A stretch of DNA of 34,933 nucleotides, taken from positions 1 through 34,933 of the forward strand of contig CAMPAX010000001.1 of the NCBI GenBank assembly GCA_946633495.1, written 5' to 3'. Below, piece after piece: positions 1 through 7,156 of the stretch. Both the position numbers and the translations under genes were made by a program. The notes under the pieces were generated by a model. It made no database searches, was not told the DNA's origin, and saw nothing but the letters and a program-made list of their open reading frames with translations. This DNA comes from an uncultured Lachnospiraceae bacterium. GTDB lineage: Bacteria; Bacillota; Clostridia; Lachnospirales; Lachnospiraceae. Position 1 is the stretch's first letter; every line of letters begins with the position of its first letter.

Positions 1-1
1 G

Positions 2-52
2 AAGGCACTGGAGAGCAGAGATGCCTTCCGGGAGATTGTATTCGGAAGGTGA
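2..52 (+). CDS. possible 3' end of an upstream gene (partial)
   Basis: The window opens inside an open frame that ends at TGA 50-52 and reads KALESRDAFREIVFGR. Its codons (AAG, CTG, GAG, TTC, CGG) resemble those of the genes further right. A second frame stays open to TGA 93-95, ending IPFDPSILNMK, just 5 bases before the terminator at 101. The two cannot be separated without upstream sequence. No function can be given. Confidence 0.25.
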   Translation, partial: KALESRDAFREIVFGR

Positions 53-100
53 GGGCAAAATACCTTTTGACCCCAGCATCCTAAATATGAAATGACGGAA

Positions 101-138
101 CGCCGGATGTACATGACCTCGTACATCCGGCGTTTTTT
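101..138 (+). terminator. Rho-independent terminator
   Basis: A perfect 12-bp stem (CGCCGGATGTAC at 101-112 pairing with GTACATCCGGCG at 121-132) encloses an 8-base loop and is followed directly by six T residues (133-138). This is a textbook intrinsic terminator for transcription coming from the left edge, and it separates that gene from the ClpP region. Confidence 0.9.
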
Positions 139-160
139 GTGTGTGGGCACGGCGGTGCAT

Positions 161-240
161 TAACGTCGAAGCGATCGGGCAATGTTTTGCGCTAAGTCTC
201 GAAGCGATCGGGGTGTTCTGCGTTAAGTTCCGGAGCGATC
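161..240. repeat. three imperfect direct repeats, 31-32 bp period
   Basis: Copies begin near 161, 193 and 224. Each starts TAA, followed by a block like TCGAAGCGATCGGG; the third copy is degenerate (CCGGAGCGATCATG). The spacing of 32 and 31 bases is about three helical turns, so the copies would face the same side of the DNA. They are non-coding and lie between the terminator and the inverted-repeat pair ahead of the ClpP gene. Function unknown; a protein-binding array is one possibility. Confidence 0.6.
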
Positions 241-278
241 ATGACGGTAGGCGCGACCATGACGCGACAAAATGACGT

Positions 279-391
279 CGTGAATATCACGGGAAGAATT
301 TTGGGCGGGATATACTGTTCTCACATGGATGCCACACCGATGAAAAATAACCACCCCGTGAAATTCACGGGAGAAATTTGTCGGGGTATAA
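279..391. promoter_or_regulatory. duplicated palindromic operator-like sites upstream of clpP
   Basis: Two related blocks of about 35 bp lie 78 bases apart. Each begins with a palindrome: CGTGA-ATA-TCACG at 279-291, and a perfect 17-bp dyad CCCGTGAAATTCACGGG at 355-371. Each is followed by a similar tail (GAAGAATTTTGGGCGGGATATA in the first, a near copy in the second). They sit 65 to 177 bases upstream of the ClpP start, suiting a dimeric regulator or paired promoters. No clear -35/-10 pair was identified. The rest of the 1-455 stretch holds only the terminator and the direct repeats. Confidence 0.5.
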
Positions 392-455
392 GATGGCATC
401 AGATGAACGACAACCAACACAACCCCACAGGCGTAACGCCGGAAAGGAGTAACAC

Positions 456-1034
456 ATGAAAGGAATGATCTTGAGAGAGTCATCCCGTGGCATCGACACT
501 TACAGTCCTGAAAGCATGTTGCTGCAGGAGCGGATCCTGTTCTTTACGGAGGAGGTGAATCCCTCTTCCGCAAATGACATGATAGAGTATCTTCTTTTTC
601 TTGATAAGGATGATCCGGGACAGGAGATCACGCTTTGCATCAATTCTCCGGGCGGTGATGTGGTCAGCGGACTTGCGGTTTACGATACCATTCAGATGAT
701 GAAGAGTCCGGTTCGGACGGTATGCATTGGCACCGCGGCCAGTATGGGAGCGATCATCTTCCTCTCAGGGGTCCGCAGGGAAATGCTTCCGCACACGAAG
801 ATTATGATCCACGACCCACTGATCGCCGGACTGGTACAGCCGCAGATGGCGTTGCAGCTTCGAAAGCAGGCGGATCAGCTGATGGAGACCCGGGATGTAT
901 TAGGGAAGATCATTTCCGAAAAAAGCGGCCTGCCACTGGATAAGGTGTATGAAATGACCGCGGAGGATTGCTTCCTCACGGCAGAAAAGGCAGTGGAGCT
1001 TGGGCTTGCCACGGATATCATCCGGGAGTGGTAG
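456..1034 (+). CDS. clpP: ATP-dependent Clp protease proteolytic subunit (ClpP family), accessory copy
   Basis: This 192-residue protein has the length of a standard ClpP. It is a serine peptidase subunit that forms barrel-shaped complexes and degrades proteins fed by a Clp ATPase in the cytoplasm. The catalytic triad is visible: Ser96 in GTAASMGA, His119 in IMIHDP and Asp171 in AEDCFLTAEKAVELG. The SPGG oxyanion-strand motif is at about 64-67. There is no signal peptide. The start is set by GGAAAGGAG at 441-449, six bases before ATG 456. Its partner gene is not a Clp ATPase or trigger factor, as for housekeeping clpP, but a conjugation coupling ATPase 86 bases downstream. That context suggests an accessory copy carried on mobile DNA. 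Its targets cannot be told from the sequence. Confidence 0.93.
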   Translation: MKGMILRESSRGIDTYSPESMLLQERILFFTEEVNPSSANDMIEYLLFLDKDDPGQEITLCINSPGGDVVSGLAVYDTIQMMKSPVRTVCIGTAASMGAIIFLSGVRREMLPHTKIMIHDPLIAGLVQPQMALQLRKQADQLMETRDVLGKIISEKSGLPLDKVYEMTAEDCFLTAEKAVELGLATDIIREW

Positions 1035-1042
1035 CGTTAGTA

Positions 1043-1098
1043 ATGAGCCATGCAAAGGCGCGACTTGCGAAGCAATCGTCGATGTCGGCTTGGCTCAT
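1043..1098. repeat. inverted repeat between clpP and the coupling-ATPase gene
   Basis: ATGAGCCA (1043-1050) is inverted as TGGCTCAT (1091-1098) around a 40-base loop. It fills most of the clpP-ATPase gap. No T-tract follows, so it is not a standard terminator. It may be an mRNA hairpin. The left arm with its GCCATGC extension resembles the start of the nested hairpin element at 34806. Confidence 0.4.
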
Positions 1099-1120
1099 AG
1101 TATAGAAATGGAGGTGCAAC

Positions 1121-2440
1121 TTGAAAACAAACAATCAGAAACCGGAAACCAAGAAACCAAAAGAAACCGTAAACACCGCAAAGACTGCGTCGGCTGCGTC
1201 CCGCATGATCTTTGCCAGAAATCAGGTACGTTCCACCGACACCCGGAAGACAGGCCTGAACAACAATGTGTTGGTGGTGGGAACCTCCGGCTGTGGGAAG
1301 ACCGGCAGCTTCGTGGTTCCGAATCTGCAGTGCACGGAGAACAGTATCGTAGTGGCTGATACCAAGGGCCAGCTTTACAAGACCATGAGGAAGGAACTCC
1401 GGGAGCGGGGATTCCGGACGATCTGCATCGATTTTGTGCATCCGGAGCACTCCGCACCCTACAATCCGTTGGATGCGGTCCAGCGCCTGCGCCGCGGTGC
1501 GGCCTATCGGGAGACGGATCTGACACGGATCGCAAATGCCATGCTTCCGGACTCGCTCTCCAAGAAGGATGAGTTTTGGGTGATCTCGGCCCGGATCGTC
1601 CTCACCAGTCTGATGGCATTTGTGCTGGAGGTCCTGCCTCGTGGAGAGCAGCATTTCGGATCGGTGGCAAAGCTGTATCGTACCCTTTCCGCGGAAGTTG
1701 CCGCAAACCGTTACCGTCGGGATTGGCCGGGCGTCTCCTTCTTTGCCGCACTGGAGCAGGAGAACCCGGACAGCCTGGCAGTCAAAATGTACCATATGTA
1801 CGCCGGCAATTTTATGGCGGATAAATGCTGGAGTTCCATCGAGCAGTTTGTATCCAATGCCCTCAGCGTGTTTGACTTTAATGAAAATGCGCGGATGCTG
1901 TGCCGTAAAGGCTTTGACCTGACCCGCCCCGGCAGGGAGAAGATCGCTCTGTTTGTAAATATCAGCGACACCGATCGCTCCATGGATGCAGTCGTAAACA
2001 TTTTCTACACCCAGCTGTTCCAGTCCCTGTGTCGGTATGCGGACGGCAGGCCGGACTTCCGGCTTCCCATGCCGGTACACATCATCCTGGATGACTTCGC
2101 GGCAAATGTATTCATTCCCGATTTCGATAAGCTCGTGTCGGTGATCCGCAGCCGAGAGATCAGTACCAGCATCATCCTGCAGTCCCTGTCCCAGCTGAAG
2201 GGGATGTACAACGAGGGGCAGGCGTCTACGATCATCAACAACTGCGATACCATGCTGTACCTGGGCGGACAGGATGTCAGTACGGCGAAGTTTTTTGCGG
2301 AGAAGGCCGGTCGGCTGCCGGAGAAGATCCTGTCACTGGATCTGGACGCGGCCTGGATGTTTGTCCGGGGACAACGGGCGGCGCTGGTGGAGAAACTGGA
2401 ACCCTACTCCATGACGCGGAAAGACATCGAGGAGATGTAG
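1121..2440 (+). CDS. VirD4/TraG-type conjugative coupling ATPase lacking the N-terminal membrane domain
   Basis: The 439-residue protein has a Walker A motif, GTSGCGKT, at 54-61; the VADTKGQL strand (78-85) that matches the usual DPKGE region of VirD4 proteins; a Walker B-like IILDDFAAN at 321-329; and the sensor-like ILQSLSQL at 352-359. In conjugation and type IV secretion this family brings the relaxase-DNA complex to the channel by ATP hydrolysis. Family members normally exceed 550 residues and begin with two membrane helices. Here the first 50 residues are polar, Lys/Thr-rich and soluble, so the anchor is missing or supplied by another protein. Walker B has Asp-Asp where Asp-Glu is usual. 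The start is TTG 1121, set by GGAGGTG at 1110-1116. No relaxase or channel genes are nearby, so it may be a remnant or a cargo-specific ATPase. Confidence 0.85.
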   Translation: MKTNNQKPETKKPKETVNTAKTASAASRMIFARNQVRSTDTRKTGLNNNVLVVGTSGCGKTGSFVVPNLQCTENSIVVADTKGQLYKTMRKELRERGFRTICIDFVHPEHSAPYNPLDAVQRLRRGAAYRETDLTRIANAMLPDSLSKKDEFWVISARIVLTSLMAFVLEVLPRGEQHFGSVAKLYRTLSAEVAANRYRRDWPGVSFFAALEQENPDSLAVKMYHMYAGNFMADKCWSSIEQFVSNALSVFDFNENARMLCRKGFDLTRPGREKIALFVNISDTDRSMDAVVNIFYTQLFQSLCRYADGRPDFRLPMPVHIILDDFAANVFIPDFDKLVSVIRSREISTSIILQSLSQLKGMYNEGQASTIINNCDTMLYLGGQDVSTAKFFAEKAGRLPEKILSLDLDAAWMFVRGQRAALVEKLEPYSMTRKDIEEM

Positions 2441-2490
2441 GTTTCCGTATGCAGTGGGGTGTCTGATCGGCACCGGAGACAATTCAAAAT

Positions 2491-2553
2491 GCCGGGGACA
2501 AAGGGTGTTTTGCCCTCCCCGGCGGATGATATGCAGCATGCACACTGTGTGCA
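2491..2553 (+). promoter_or_regulatory. two hairpins after the coupling-ATPase gene
   Basis: A GC-rich stem (GCCGGGG 2491-2497 with CCCCGGC 2517-2523, plus inner AGGG/CCCT) is followed by a perfect odd palindrome TGCACAC-T-GTGTGCA at 2539-2553 and then ATCTTTT. The pair may act as a weak terminator, or the second dyad as an operator for the next gene. The T-run is short, so termination is uncertain. Confidence 0.45.
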
Positions 2554-2591
2554 ATCTTTTACTATTATCATATTAAACGGAGGATACGAAT

Positions 2592-3479
2592 TTGGAAAAA
2601 AGAAGATCTTTGAATGACGTTTTGGAAGTAGTGAAGACCGGTCGGGCTTTGAGTCCGGCGGGTGTCGAGAGGACAGTGCTGGAGTTTATAAAGGTGCCTG
2701 TGGGGGCAGTGTTTTCAAATAAAATGCGAGTGGAATTTCTTCCGAATCTGCTGAAGCACTGCGCGTGGAATAACTTTATGCTGGATTATGCGAATTTCCT
2801 GCTTGGAACCATAGTGGCACATCCGAAGGAGAAGGAGATCAGCACGGATCTGCTGATTTTCCTTGGAGCCATGGGGTATCTGAATCCGGCTTCCGGTGGG
2901 AAATATAAGGCGCGGAGACCATCTGACGTGAAAACACAGCAGGAACAGGCCACGACGGCGGAGTCGGAGGCTCAGGCTGCAAAGGAAGACGGGACTCAGG
3001 TTGCCGGTGCGATGTCACCGAAAGAATGTGCCTGGAAAAAACGGTTGGAACGCATTAATCCGAAGCTGGATGACCTACACAGAAACCGGGTACTCCCATT
3101 CCTCCGCCTGTCTGTCCGTGATTATGTGGAATACCTGGCCGGGTTTGAGCCGCGCATAAATGAAATCTATGAGCATTTCTTTGCCCGGGATGTAGAGCTC
3201 TGGGAGTCGGAGTGGGGAACTACCGTGACCATCGGAGAGGTGCTCTCCCAGGCAACGGAGGCGCTGGTCTGCCTCTCGGATGTGAAGGAGAACGTGGGAT
3301 ATTCTGAAATGGAGAACTGTATCATGTGGGAGGAAACTCCGACGCGCCCCTTCCAGCGGAAGAATATCCAGGGTACCTACTGGCCGCCTGAGGACGAAGA
3401 GGGACTGTTGGCCGCATACTGGATCTGGTTCCTGGTGTTTATGGGACCGAGCATGATCCGTATGCGGCAGGGAAAGTAA
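2592..3479 (+). CDS. hypothetical protein, soluble, two-part
   Basis: A 295-residue protein I do not recognise. It starts at TTG 2592, set by GGAGG at 2579-2583. Residues 1-100 are largely helical and hydrophobic-patterned (for example the LLKHCAWNNFMLDYANFLLG stretch). Residues 105-140 form a polar Gln/Ala/Glu-rich linker. Residues 145-295 form a second domain rich in Trp and acidic residues, ending in the hydrophobic AAYWIWFLVFMGPSMIRM. That tail could be buried core or a short membrane-contacting helix; there is no signal peptide. It lies between the coupling ATPase and two further unknown genes in the same direction, so it is likely mobile-element cargo. The reading frame looks genuine from its good RBS and sustained codon bias. 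Confidence 0.7.
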   Translation: MEKRRSLNDVLEVVKTGRALSPAGVERTVLEFIKVPVGAVFSNKMRVEFLPNLLKHCAWNNFMLDYANFLLGTIVAHPKEKEISTDLLIFLGAMGYLNPASGGKYKARRPSDVKTQQEQATTAESEAQAAKEDGTQVAGAMSPKECAWKKRLERINPKLDDLHRNRVLPFLRLSVRDYVEYLAGFEPRINEIYEHFFARDVELWESEWGTTVTIGEVLSQATEALVCLSDVKENVGYSEMENCIMWEETPTRPFQRKNIQGTYWPPEDEEGLLAAYWIWFLVFMGPSMIRMRQGK

Positions 3480-3612
3480 CATGCGGTTATCCGTGAACGA
3501 TTGCGGAAACATGGGATTTTTGTTACACTGACATGGATGCCGGTGGACAGCTGCCTTTTGCTCTCCCGGTATCGTAATCTGAAAACCATACGCGAAAGGA
3601 GCGTTTAATCAA

Positions 3613-4803
3613 ATGAAAACAGACAAAAGAACAGATTTTTATACATTGAATTACCGAAGAAACCAGCTGGAAACGGAGCTGGATAAGATCCGCGAAGCCG
3701 TGAGTGGGAGAGAGGAAAGCTTTCTTCCGCGAATCACGGACGAGGAAGGAAAACGTGACCCTGAGAAGGTTGAAACGCTGATCCGTGCCATGATCGACAA
3801 CTATAACGAATATCAGAAGACCTGGGGTTCCATGCACGGCGAAAACCTGCAGCCGGTTGAGGGAGAGGCAAGAAAGCTTTTCCATCATATCCTCTATCTT
3901 GCGATCTTCGGACCCGGAGCAGAGTCGTTCCAGGACTCCTATTCGTTCTGTACGAATATAATTATTAATAAATCGGAGAAGTATTCCGACATTTTGAAGA
4001 ATGTAAAGAACCTTGAATTTTTCAAGGACAAGGCGGAAATGTACTGGGCCGAGGCATATTATGGCGAATATTTTTATGATGAAAATCCGACCTGGACGGA
4101 TTTTCTGAACTATGTATTCAGCTGGATCACGAAAAAAGCAATCACTGAGACGTATACATTAAGCCCGGAGGAATGGGATCCGAATAATACGTGGGGTCTC
4201 TGGGAGACTTCACCGGAGAAAGAAGAAACCACAGGAGAGGAATCTGCAGTGTCTGATAATTCAGAATCGGAAGCGTCAGCAGAGACAAAAACTTCGGATT
4301 CTTCGGCCTCTGAAATGAAAGAGGTCATGGTAAAGATCGGCGGGATGGATGTCCCTATGAAGGTACATGTCATGACGGAGGAAGAGCAGGCGTATGAGGA
4401 ATATCTCGATCAGCTTGCGATGCCGGAGGAGGAAGACACGGATCCGATCCCTCCGATGACACAGGAAGAGTATGACCAGATGGAAAGGGAAACGGCGGAA
4501 AGGATCCGTGAAGAGAACGAAGAAGCGGAAAGGTTTTATCAAAGCTGGCTCGGTACGCTTCCGGATGCAGAGGGTTTTTGCGCTCTCTATCTCGAATTCC
4601 GTGAACTGATGGTGAAACCGGAGCTTCTGCAGCATGTGAAAAATGCGGCAAAGGAAATCGAAATGCTCCTGGATGCCTGGCTTTTTAATACCGGAGAATC
4701 ACCGTATGCGCTTGGAGATTCCTATGGCCTTGTTTCGGCCAGACTGCAAAATGCGACGACACATCTCAAAAAAGAGTTGATGCGTGCTAGGAGGCTGTCA
4801 TGA
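3613..4803 (+). CDS. hypothetical acidic protein
   Basis: A 396-residue protein I do not recognise. The start is ATG 3613, with AAAGGAG at 3595-3601 about 11 bases upstream. Residues 1-185 look folded and aromatic-rich, including EMYWAEAYYGEYFYDENPTW near 137-156. Residues about 200-235 are Ser/Glu/Thr-rich and probably disordered. Residues 240-300 are very acidic with helix-forming Glu/Gln/Arg runs, and the C-terminal 90 residues are helical with Lys/Arg at the end. It has no signal peptide or membrane helix. Its stop overlaps the next start in an ATGA (4800-4803), so the two are translationally coupled and probably work together. The high acidity recalls DNA-mimic or anti-restriction proteins of mobile elements, but that is speculation. 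Confidence 0.7.
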   Translation: MKTDKRTDFYTLNYRRNQLETELDKIREAVSGREESFLPRITDEEGKRDPEKVETLIRAMIDNYNEYQKTWGSMHGENLQPVEGEARKLFHHILYLAIFGPGAESFQDSYSFCTNIIINKSEKYSDILKNVKNLEFFKDKAEMYWAEAYYGEYFYDENPTWTDFLNYVFSWITKKAITETYTLSPEEWDPNNTWGLWETSPEKEETTGEESAVSDNSESEASAETKTSDSSASEMKEVMVKIGGMDVPMKVHVMTEEEQAYEEYLDQLAMPEEEDTDPIPPMTQEEYDQMERETAERIREENEEAERFYQSWLGTLPDAEGFCALYLEFRELMVKPELLQHVKNAAKEIEMLLDAWLFNTGESPYALGDSYGLVSARLQNATTHLKKELMRARRLS

Positions 4804-6305
4804 ATATCGGAAATCAAATGGATCTCTACCGAGAGATCCTTGCGGATTACGCGCCTCCTCCGACGGATGATGCGCTGCGTATGAAGGCCGAACTGGAACA
4901 GAAACTGGAGAACGGAAAAAGGCGGCTGGAGAAATCTCGAGGGAAGCTGAATTATAAGAATATACAGGATCAGATTAAAGAACTTCAAGAGGAGCTGAAA
5001 GAACTGAAAAAAAACGCTTTTCCCGGACACGGTGTGCGAAATGTACACAGCTTTGCCTGGCAATTTGAGCAAAAGATCGGCGAAGAAAGGGCAAGGCTGC
5101 TGGCTGAAAAGGGTGACGGTGAAGACTCCGGACAGGAACGGGCTGCAGAATATGTACGCCTTCGAGCGCTTATCCTGAGGTATGAAGAGGGAAAACTTTC
5201 CAAAGAAGAGTATTTCCAAAAACTCCGGGAACTGACCGGTTCCATGCCGTCTGACTGTACGGAGGAGGCACTCCTTGCGTTTCAGGAACATTGGGAAGAG
5301 AAACTGCTTGGAGACATGGTTTCCGATTTCCTGAACCCACTCCGTAGAAAGCTGCGGTTGTATGAGGATGGGAAGCAATCCGCAGGACAGGGATATGTGG
5401 ATGATGTTCGGCTGCTGTCGGAGTTTCAGTTATGCAAGGCACGACAAAAGGGAGCGATGATTGGGAAAACAGAGGAATCCGGCAGCGTGGGACAATCGAT
5501 CGGTGGTCCTTCCCGGGAAGACTGCGAGCGTCTGTTTGAAACCGTGCGATGGAAAAAGGAAGCAGCTGCCTTGTTTGTGCCCCTTCGGATCTATCCGGAT
5601 ACCGGATCGGGGGTCTATCTGATCGGAAATGACCGTCTGGATAATAAGGATTCTTCGGAAGGCTATTGCAGGATTTGCAAGCTTGCCTCTTTCGATTTGA
5701 TGTTTCGTTTGGAGTACGGGATATCGCAATTTGATATTTCCTATAATATTGAGGAATTCACATCCGTCGGAGAAGCGTTGGATGCGCTGGACAGGGAGGC
5801 CATTGACCCGGGCCGTTTCGAAGAATTCACGAACTTCAATACCTGGAGCATAGATGAAAAACAGAAGACCATGGCTGAAAAAACGGAGCTCATGGCTGAA
5901 ATCCTGAAGCTTATGACTGAAATCCCGGAGCTCATGGCTGAAACCCCGGAGCTCATGGCTGAAACCCCGGAGTTCAAGGCTGAAACCCTGAAACTCATAG
6001 CTGAAACTCTGGATATCATGGGTGAAGAATTGGAGATCCTGGCTGAAAAACCGGAGATCCTGGCCGAAATCCTGCTTGAAATTCTGAAGACCATGTCTGA
6101 AATTCCTGATTCCTTCAGAAGGTATTTCAGTTGGGGTGTACAAACAATGGACGAAAAAGACCGGAAAAAAATGGAAGACGCGAAAAAAGGCTTGGAAGCT
6201 TACCGGAAGAGTGTGGAAAAACAACAAAAGGTTTCGAAAGCCAGAAAAGAACTTGGGCAGAGTCTGCCGGAAAATCCGGGCAGGCCACGCAACAAAAGAT
6301 CATGA
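4800..6305 (+). CDS. hypothetical coiled-coil protein with heptad tandem repeats
   Basis: A 501-residue protein I do not recognise, translationally coupled to the gene before it (ATGA overlap; AGGAGG at 4789-4794). Residues 28-75 are a Glu/Lys/Leu-rich coiled coil. The middle (about 110-350) looks globular, with a stretch around 255-320 that may be a small beta domain. Residues 358-427 are ten consecutive 7-residue repeats of the type MAETPEL, with Met and Leu in heptad positions, followed by a degenerate copy. The C-terminus (440-501) is very rich in Lys/Arg/Glu. No signal peptide or membrane helix is seen. The length of the heptad tract could vary between strains because the DNA repeat is nearly exact. 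It may be a structural or spacer protein, or an adaptor. Confidence 0.7.
   Translation: MNIGNQMDLYREILADYAPPPTDDALRMKAELEQKLENGKRRLEKSRGKLNYKNIQDQIKELQEELKELKKNAFPGHGVRNVHSFAWQFEQKIGEERARLLAEKGDGEDSGQERAAEYVRLRALILRYEEGKLSKEEYFQKLRELTGSMPSDCTEEALLAFQEHWEEKLLGDMVSDFLNPLRRKLRLYEDGKQSAGQGYVDDVRLLSEFQLCKARQKGAMIGKTEESGSVGQSIGGPSREDCERLFETVRWKKEAAALFVPLRIYPDTGSGVYLIGNDRLDNKDSSEGYCRICKLASFDLMFRLEYGISQFDISYNIEEFTSVGEALDALDREAIDPGRFEEFTNFNTWSIDEKQKTMAEKTELMAEILKLMTEIPELMAETPELMAETPEFKAETLKLIAETLDIMGEELEILAEKPEILAEILLEILKTMSEIPDSFRRYFSWGVQTMDEKDRKKMEDAKKGLEAYRKSVEKQQKVSKARKELGQSLPENPGRPRNKRS
5871..6080 (+). repeat. ten 21-bp tandem repeats inside the hypothetical gene
   Basis: Ten in-frame 21-base units run from 5871 to 6080, with a consensus close to ATGGCTGAAACCCCGGAGCT. 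The central units (5934-5954 and 5955-5975) are almost identical and the flanking ones are diverged. This is the pattern expected of growth by slippage from the centre. A degenerate extra copy lies at 6093-6113 after a 12-base interruption. Confidence 0.9.
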
Positions 6306-6330
6306 CGATTATATGCTTTGCATCCGTTTA

Positions 6331-6960
6331 TCAGTCTCGATCATATTCATCCAGGAAATGATGGCGCACGCCGTCTTTCTTGTATGCGATCACGGTAGCG
6401 AGATTTACGTTTTCTACGCTGCTGAAGATATTTTTTTCAATAATGGGATCCTCTTTTGCCAGGCGCGCGATCTTGTTGCAGCCCAGTGCTTTTGCGTTGC
6501 TGTACAGATATCCACGGCGCATGCGCGCACAAAGATAGCAGGGATTCGCCCCTACGTCCGCTACGGAGTTGAAGATCTCCGAACGGAAGACGCGGATGGG
6601 GATGCCCAGCTTGCGTGCATTTTCCAGAATGAGCCGGTAATTCCGCTCATTATACCCCGGATCCATCACCAGATATTCCACTTCAAAGTTCCGCTTGCCG
6701 TGGCGGTACAGCTCCTGGAAGAGCTTCGCCATCAGCATGGAATCCTTGCCGCCGGAGATGCAGACCGCGATCCGGTCTCCGTCCTTGATCATCTCATAGG
6801 TGTTGATGGCCTTCGTGAAACGGGTCCAGGTTTCCTTGCGAAACCGCTTCATCAGCCCCTGCTCCACGGTGCGGACGTATTCCTGCTCAGCCTCTGACAG
6901 AGGAGCGGTGATCTCCTCCGGCGTAAACGGTATGGTTGTTGTAAATACTTGTTTTTCCAT
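6331..6960 (-). CDS. TtcA/PP-loop family protein with an apparent internal deletion
   Basis: On the minus strand, ATG 6960 opens a 209-residue protein; a GTG at 6978 would add six residues. It has the PP-loop SGGKDS (69-74) and CYLC (141-144), which mark the TtcA-like adenylating tRNA-thiolation enzymes that bind ATP and an iron-sulfur cluster. In that family, the text after GCNKIA continues with a GHH-x-D-D-VIET segment and, about 80 residues later, a second CxxC. Here GCNKIA (160-165) runs directly into RLAKEDPIIEKNIFSSVENVN, which looks like the family's C-terminal tail. So roughly 75-90 residues seem to be missing in frame (junction near 6463-6470). The product probably lacks part of the active site. 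It is convergent with the gene ending at 6305 and divergent from the mutase gene. Confidence 0.75.
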   Translation of the reverse strand: MEKQVFTTTIPFTPEEITAPLSEAEQEYVRTVEQGLMKRFRKETWTRFTKAINTYEMIKDGDRIAVCISGGKDSMLMAKLFQELYRHGKRNFEVEYLVMDPGYNERNYRLILENARKLGIPIRVFRSEIFNSVADVGANPCYLCARMRRGYLYSNAKALGCNKIARLAKEDPIIEKNIFSSVENVNLATVIAYKKDGVRHHFLDEYDRD

Positions 6961-6968
6961 AATACGAG

Positions 6969-6992
6969 AGTATAGCACAGGATGGGAAAATT
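6969..6992 (-). promoter_or_regulatory. extended -10 promoter for the PP-loop gene
   Basis: Read on the minus strand, TGCTATACT (6969-6977) is an extended -10 (TGnTATACT), with a weak -35 (TGGTTA-like) 17 bases upstream. The expected start point lies within two or three bases of ATG 6960. No Shine-Dalgarno sequence is seen before that ATG, so a leaderless or nearly leaderless mRNA is possible. Confidence 0.45.
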
Positions 6993-7063
6993 AACCACTC
7001 CGGTTTTTTGTGCAGGAAAAAATGAAAAAAGGCGTATTTACCTGGATTTTAGGAAAGTTCAGG

Positions 7064-7092
7064 TTGACACATTAACTCAAAAAGGCTAAAAT
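7064..7092 (+). promoter_or_regulatory. sigma-70 type promoter of the mannan operon
   Basis: TTGACA at 7064-7069 and TAAAAT at 7087-7092 are separated by exactly 17 bases. This is a near-consensus housekeeping promoter pointing at the phosphohexomutase gene, with an expected start near 7099. It is the strongest promoter seen by eye in the window and probably drives the first genes of the mannan locus. Confidence 0.8.
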
Positions 7093-7103
7093 TTAAATTA
7101 GAA

Positions 7104-7120
7104 TTTACTTAAATTTACCT
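7104..7120 (+). promoter_or_regulatory. candidate operator downstream of the transcription start
   Basis: TTTACTTAAATTTACCT lies 5-21 bases after the predicted start, where a bound repressor would block elongation or initiation. A copy with two differences, inverted, occurs at 16922-16938 upstream of the GH26 gene. The LacI-family protein at 15226 is the natural candidate binder, but its site preference cannot be read from the sequence. A weaker relative (TTTACCTGGATTTTAGGAAA) lies at 7037-7056, upstream of the -35. Confidence 0.5.
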
Positions 7121-7156
7121 AAAATGTATAAAGCTTGAAATAATAAGGAGCCTGGC

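Noticed and set aside
161..240. CRISPR array
   Set aside because: Only three imperfect units with no unique spacers between conserved repeats, and no cas genes.
241..459. Small plus-strand gene of 72 codons
   Set aside because: No ribosome site, overlaps the clpP start, and its repeated text is explained by the duplicated DNA block. Both strands are open through it.
1..7000. Integrase, relaxase or attachment site of a conjugative element
   Set aside because: No tyrosine or serine recombinase, no HUH relaxase motif and no tRNA end with a direct repeat is visible in this part.
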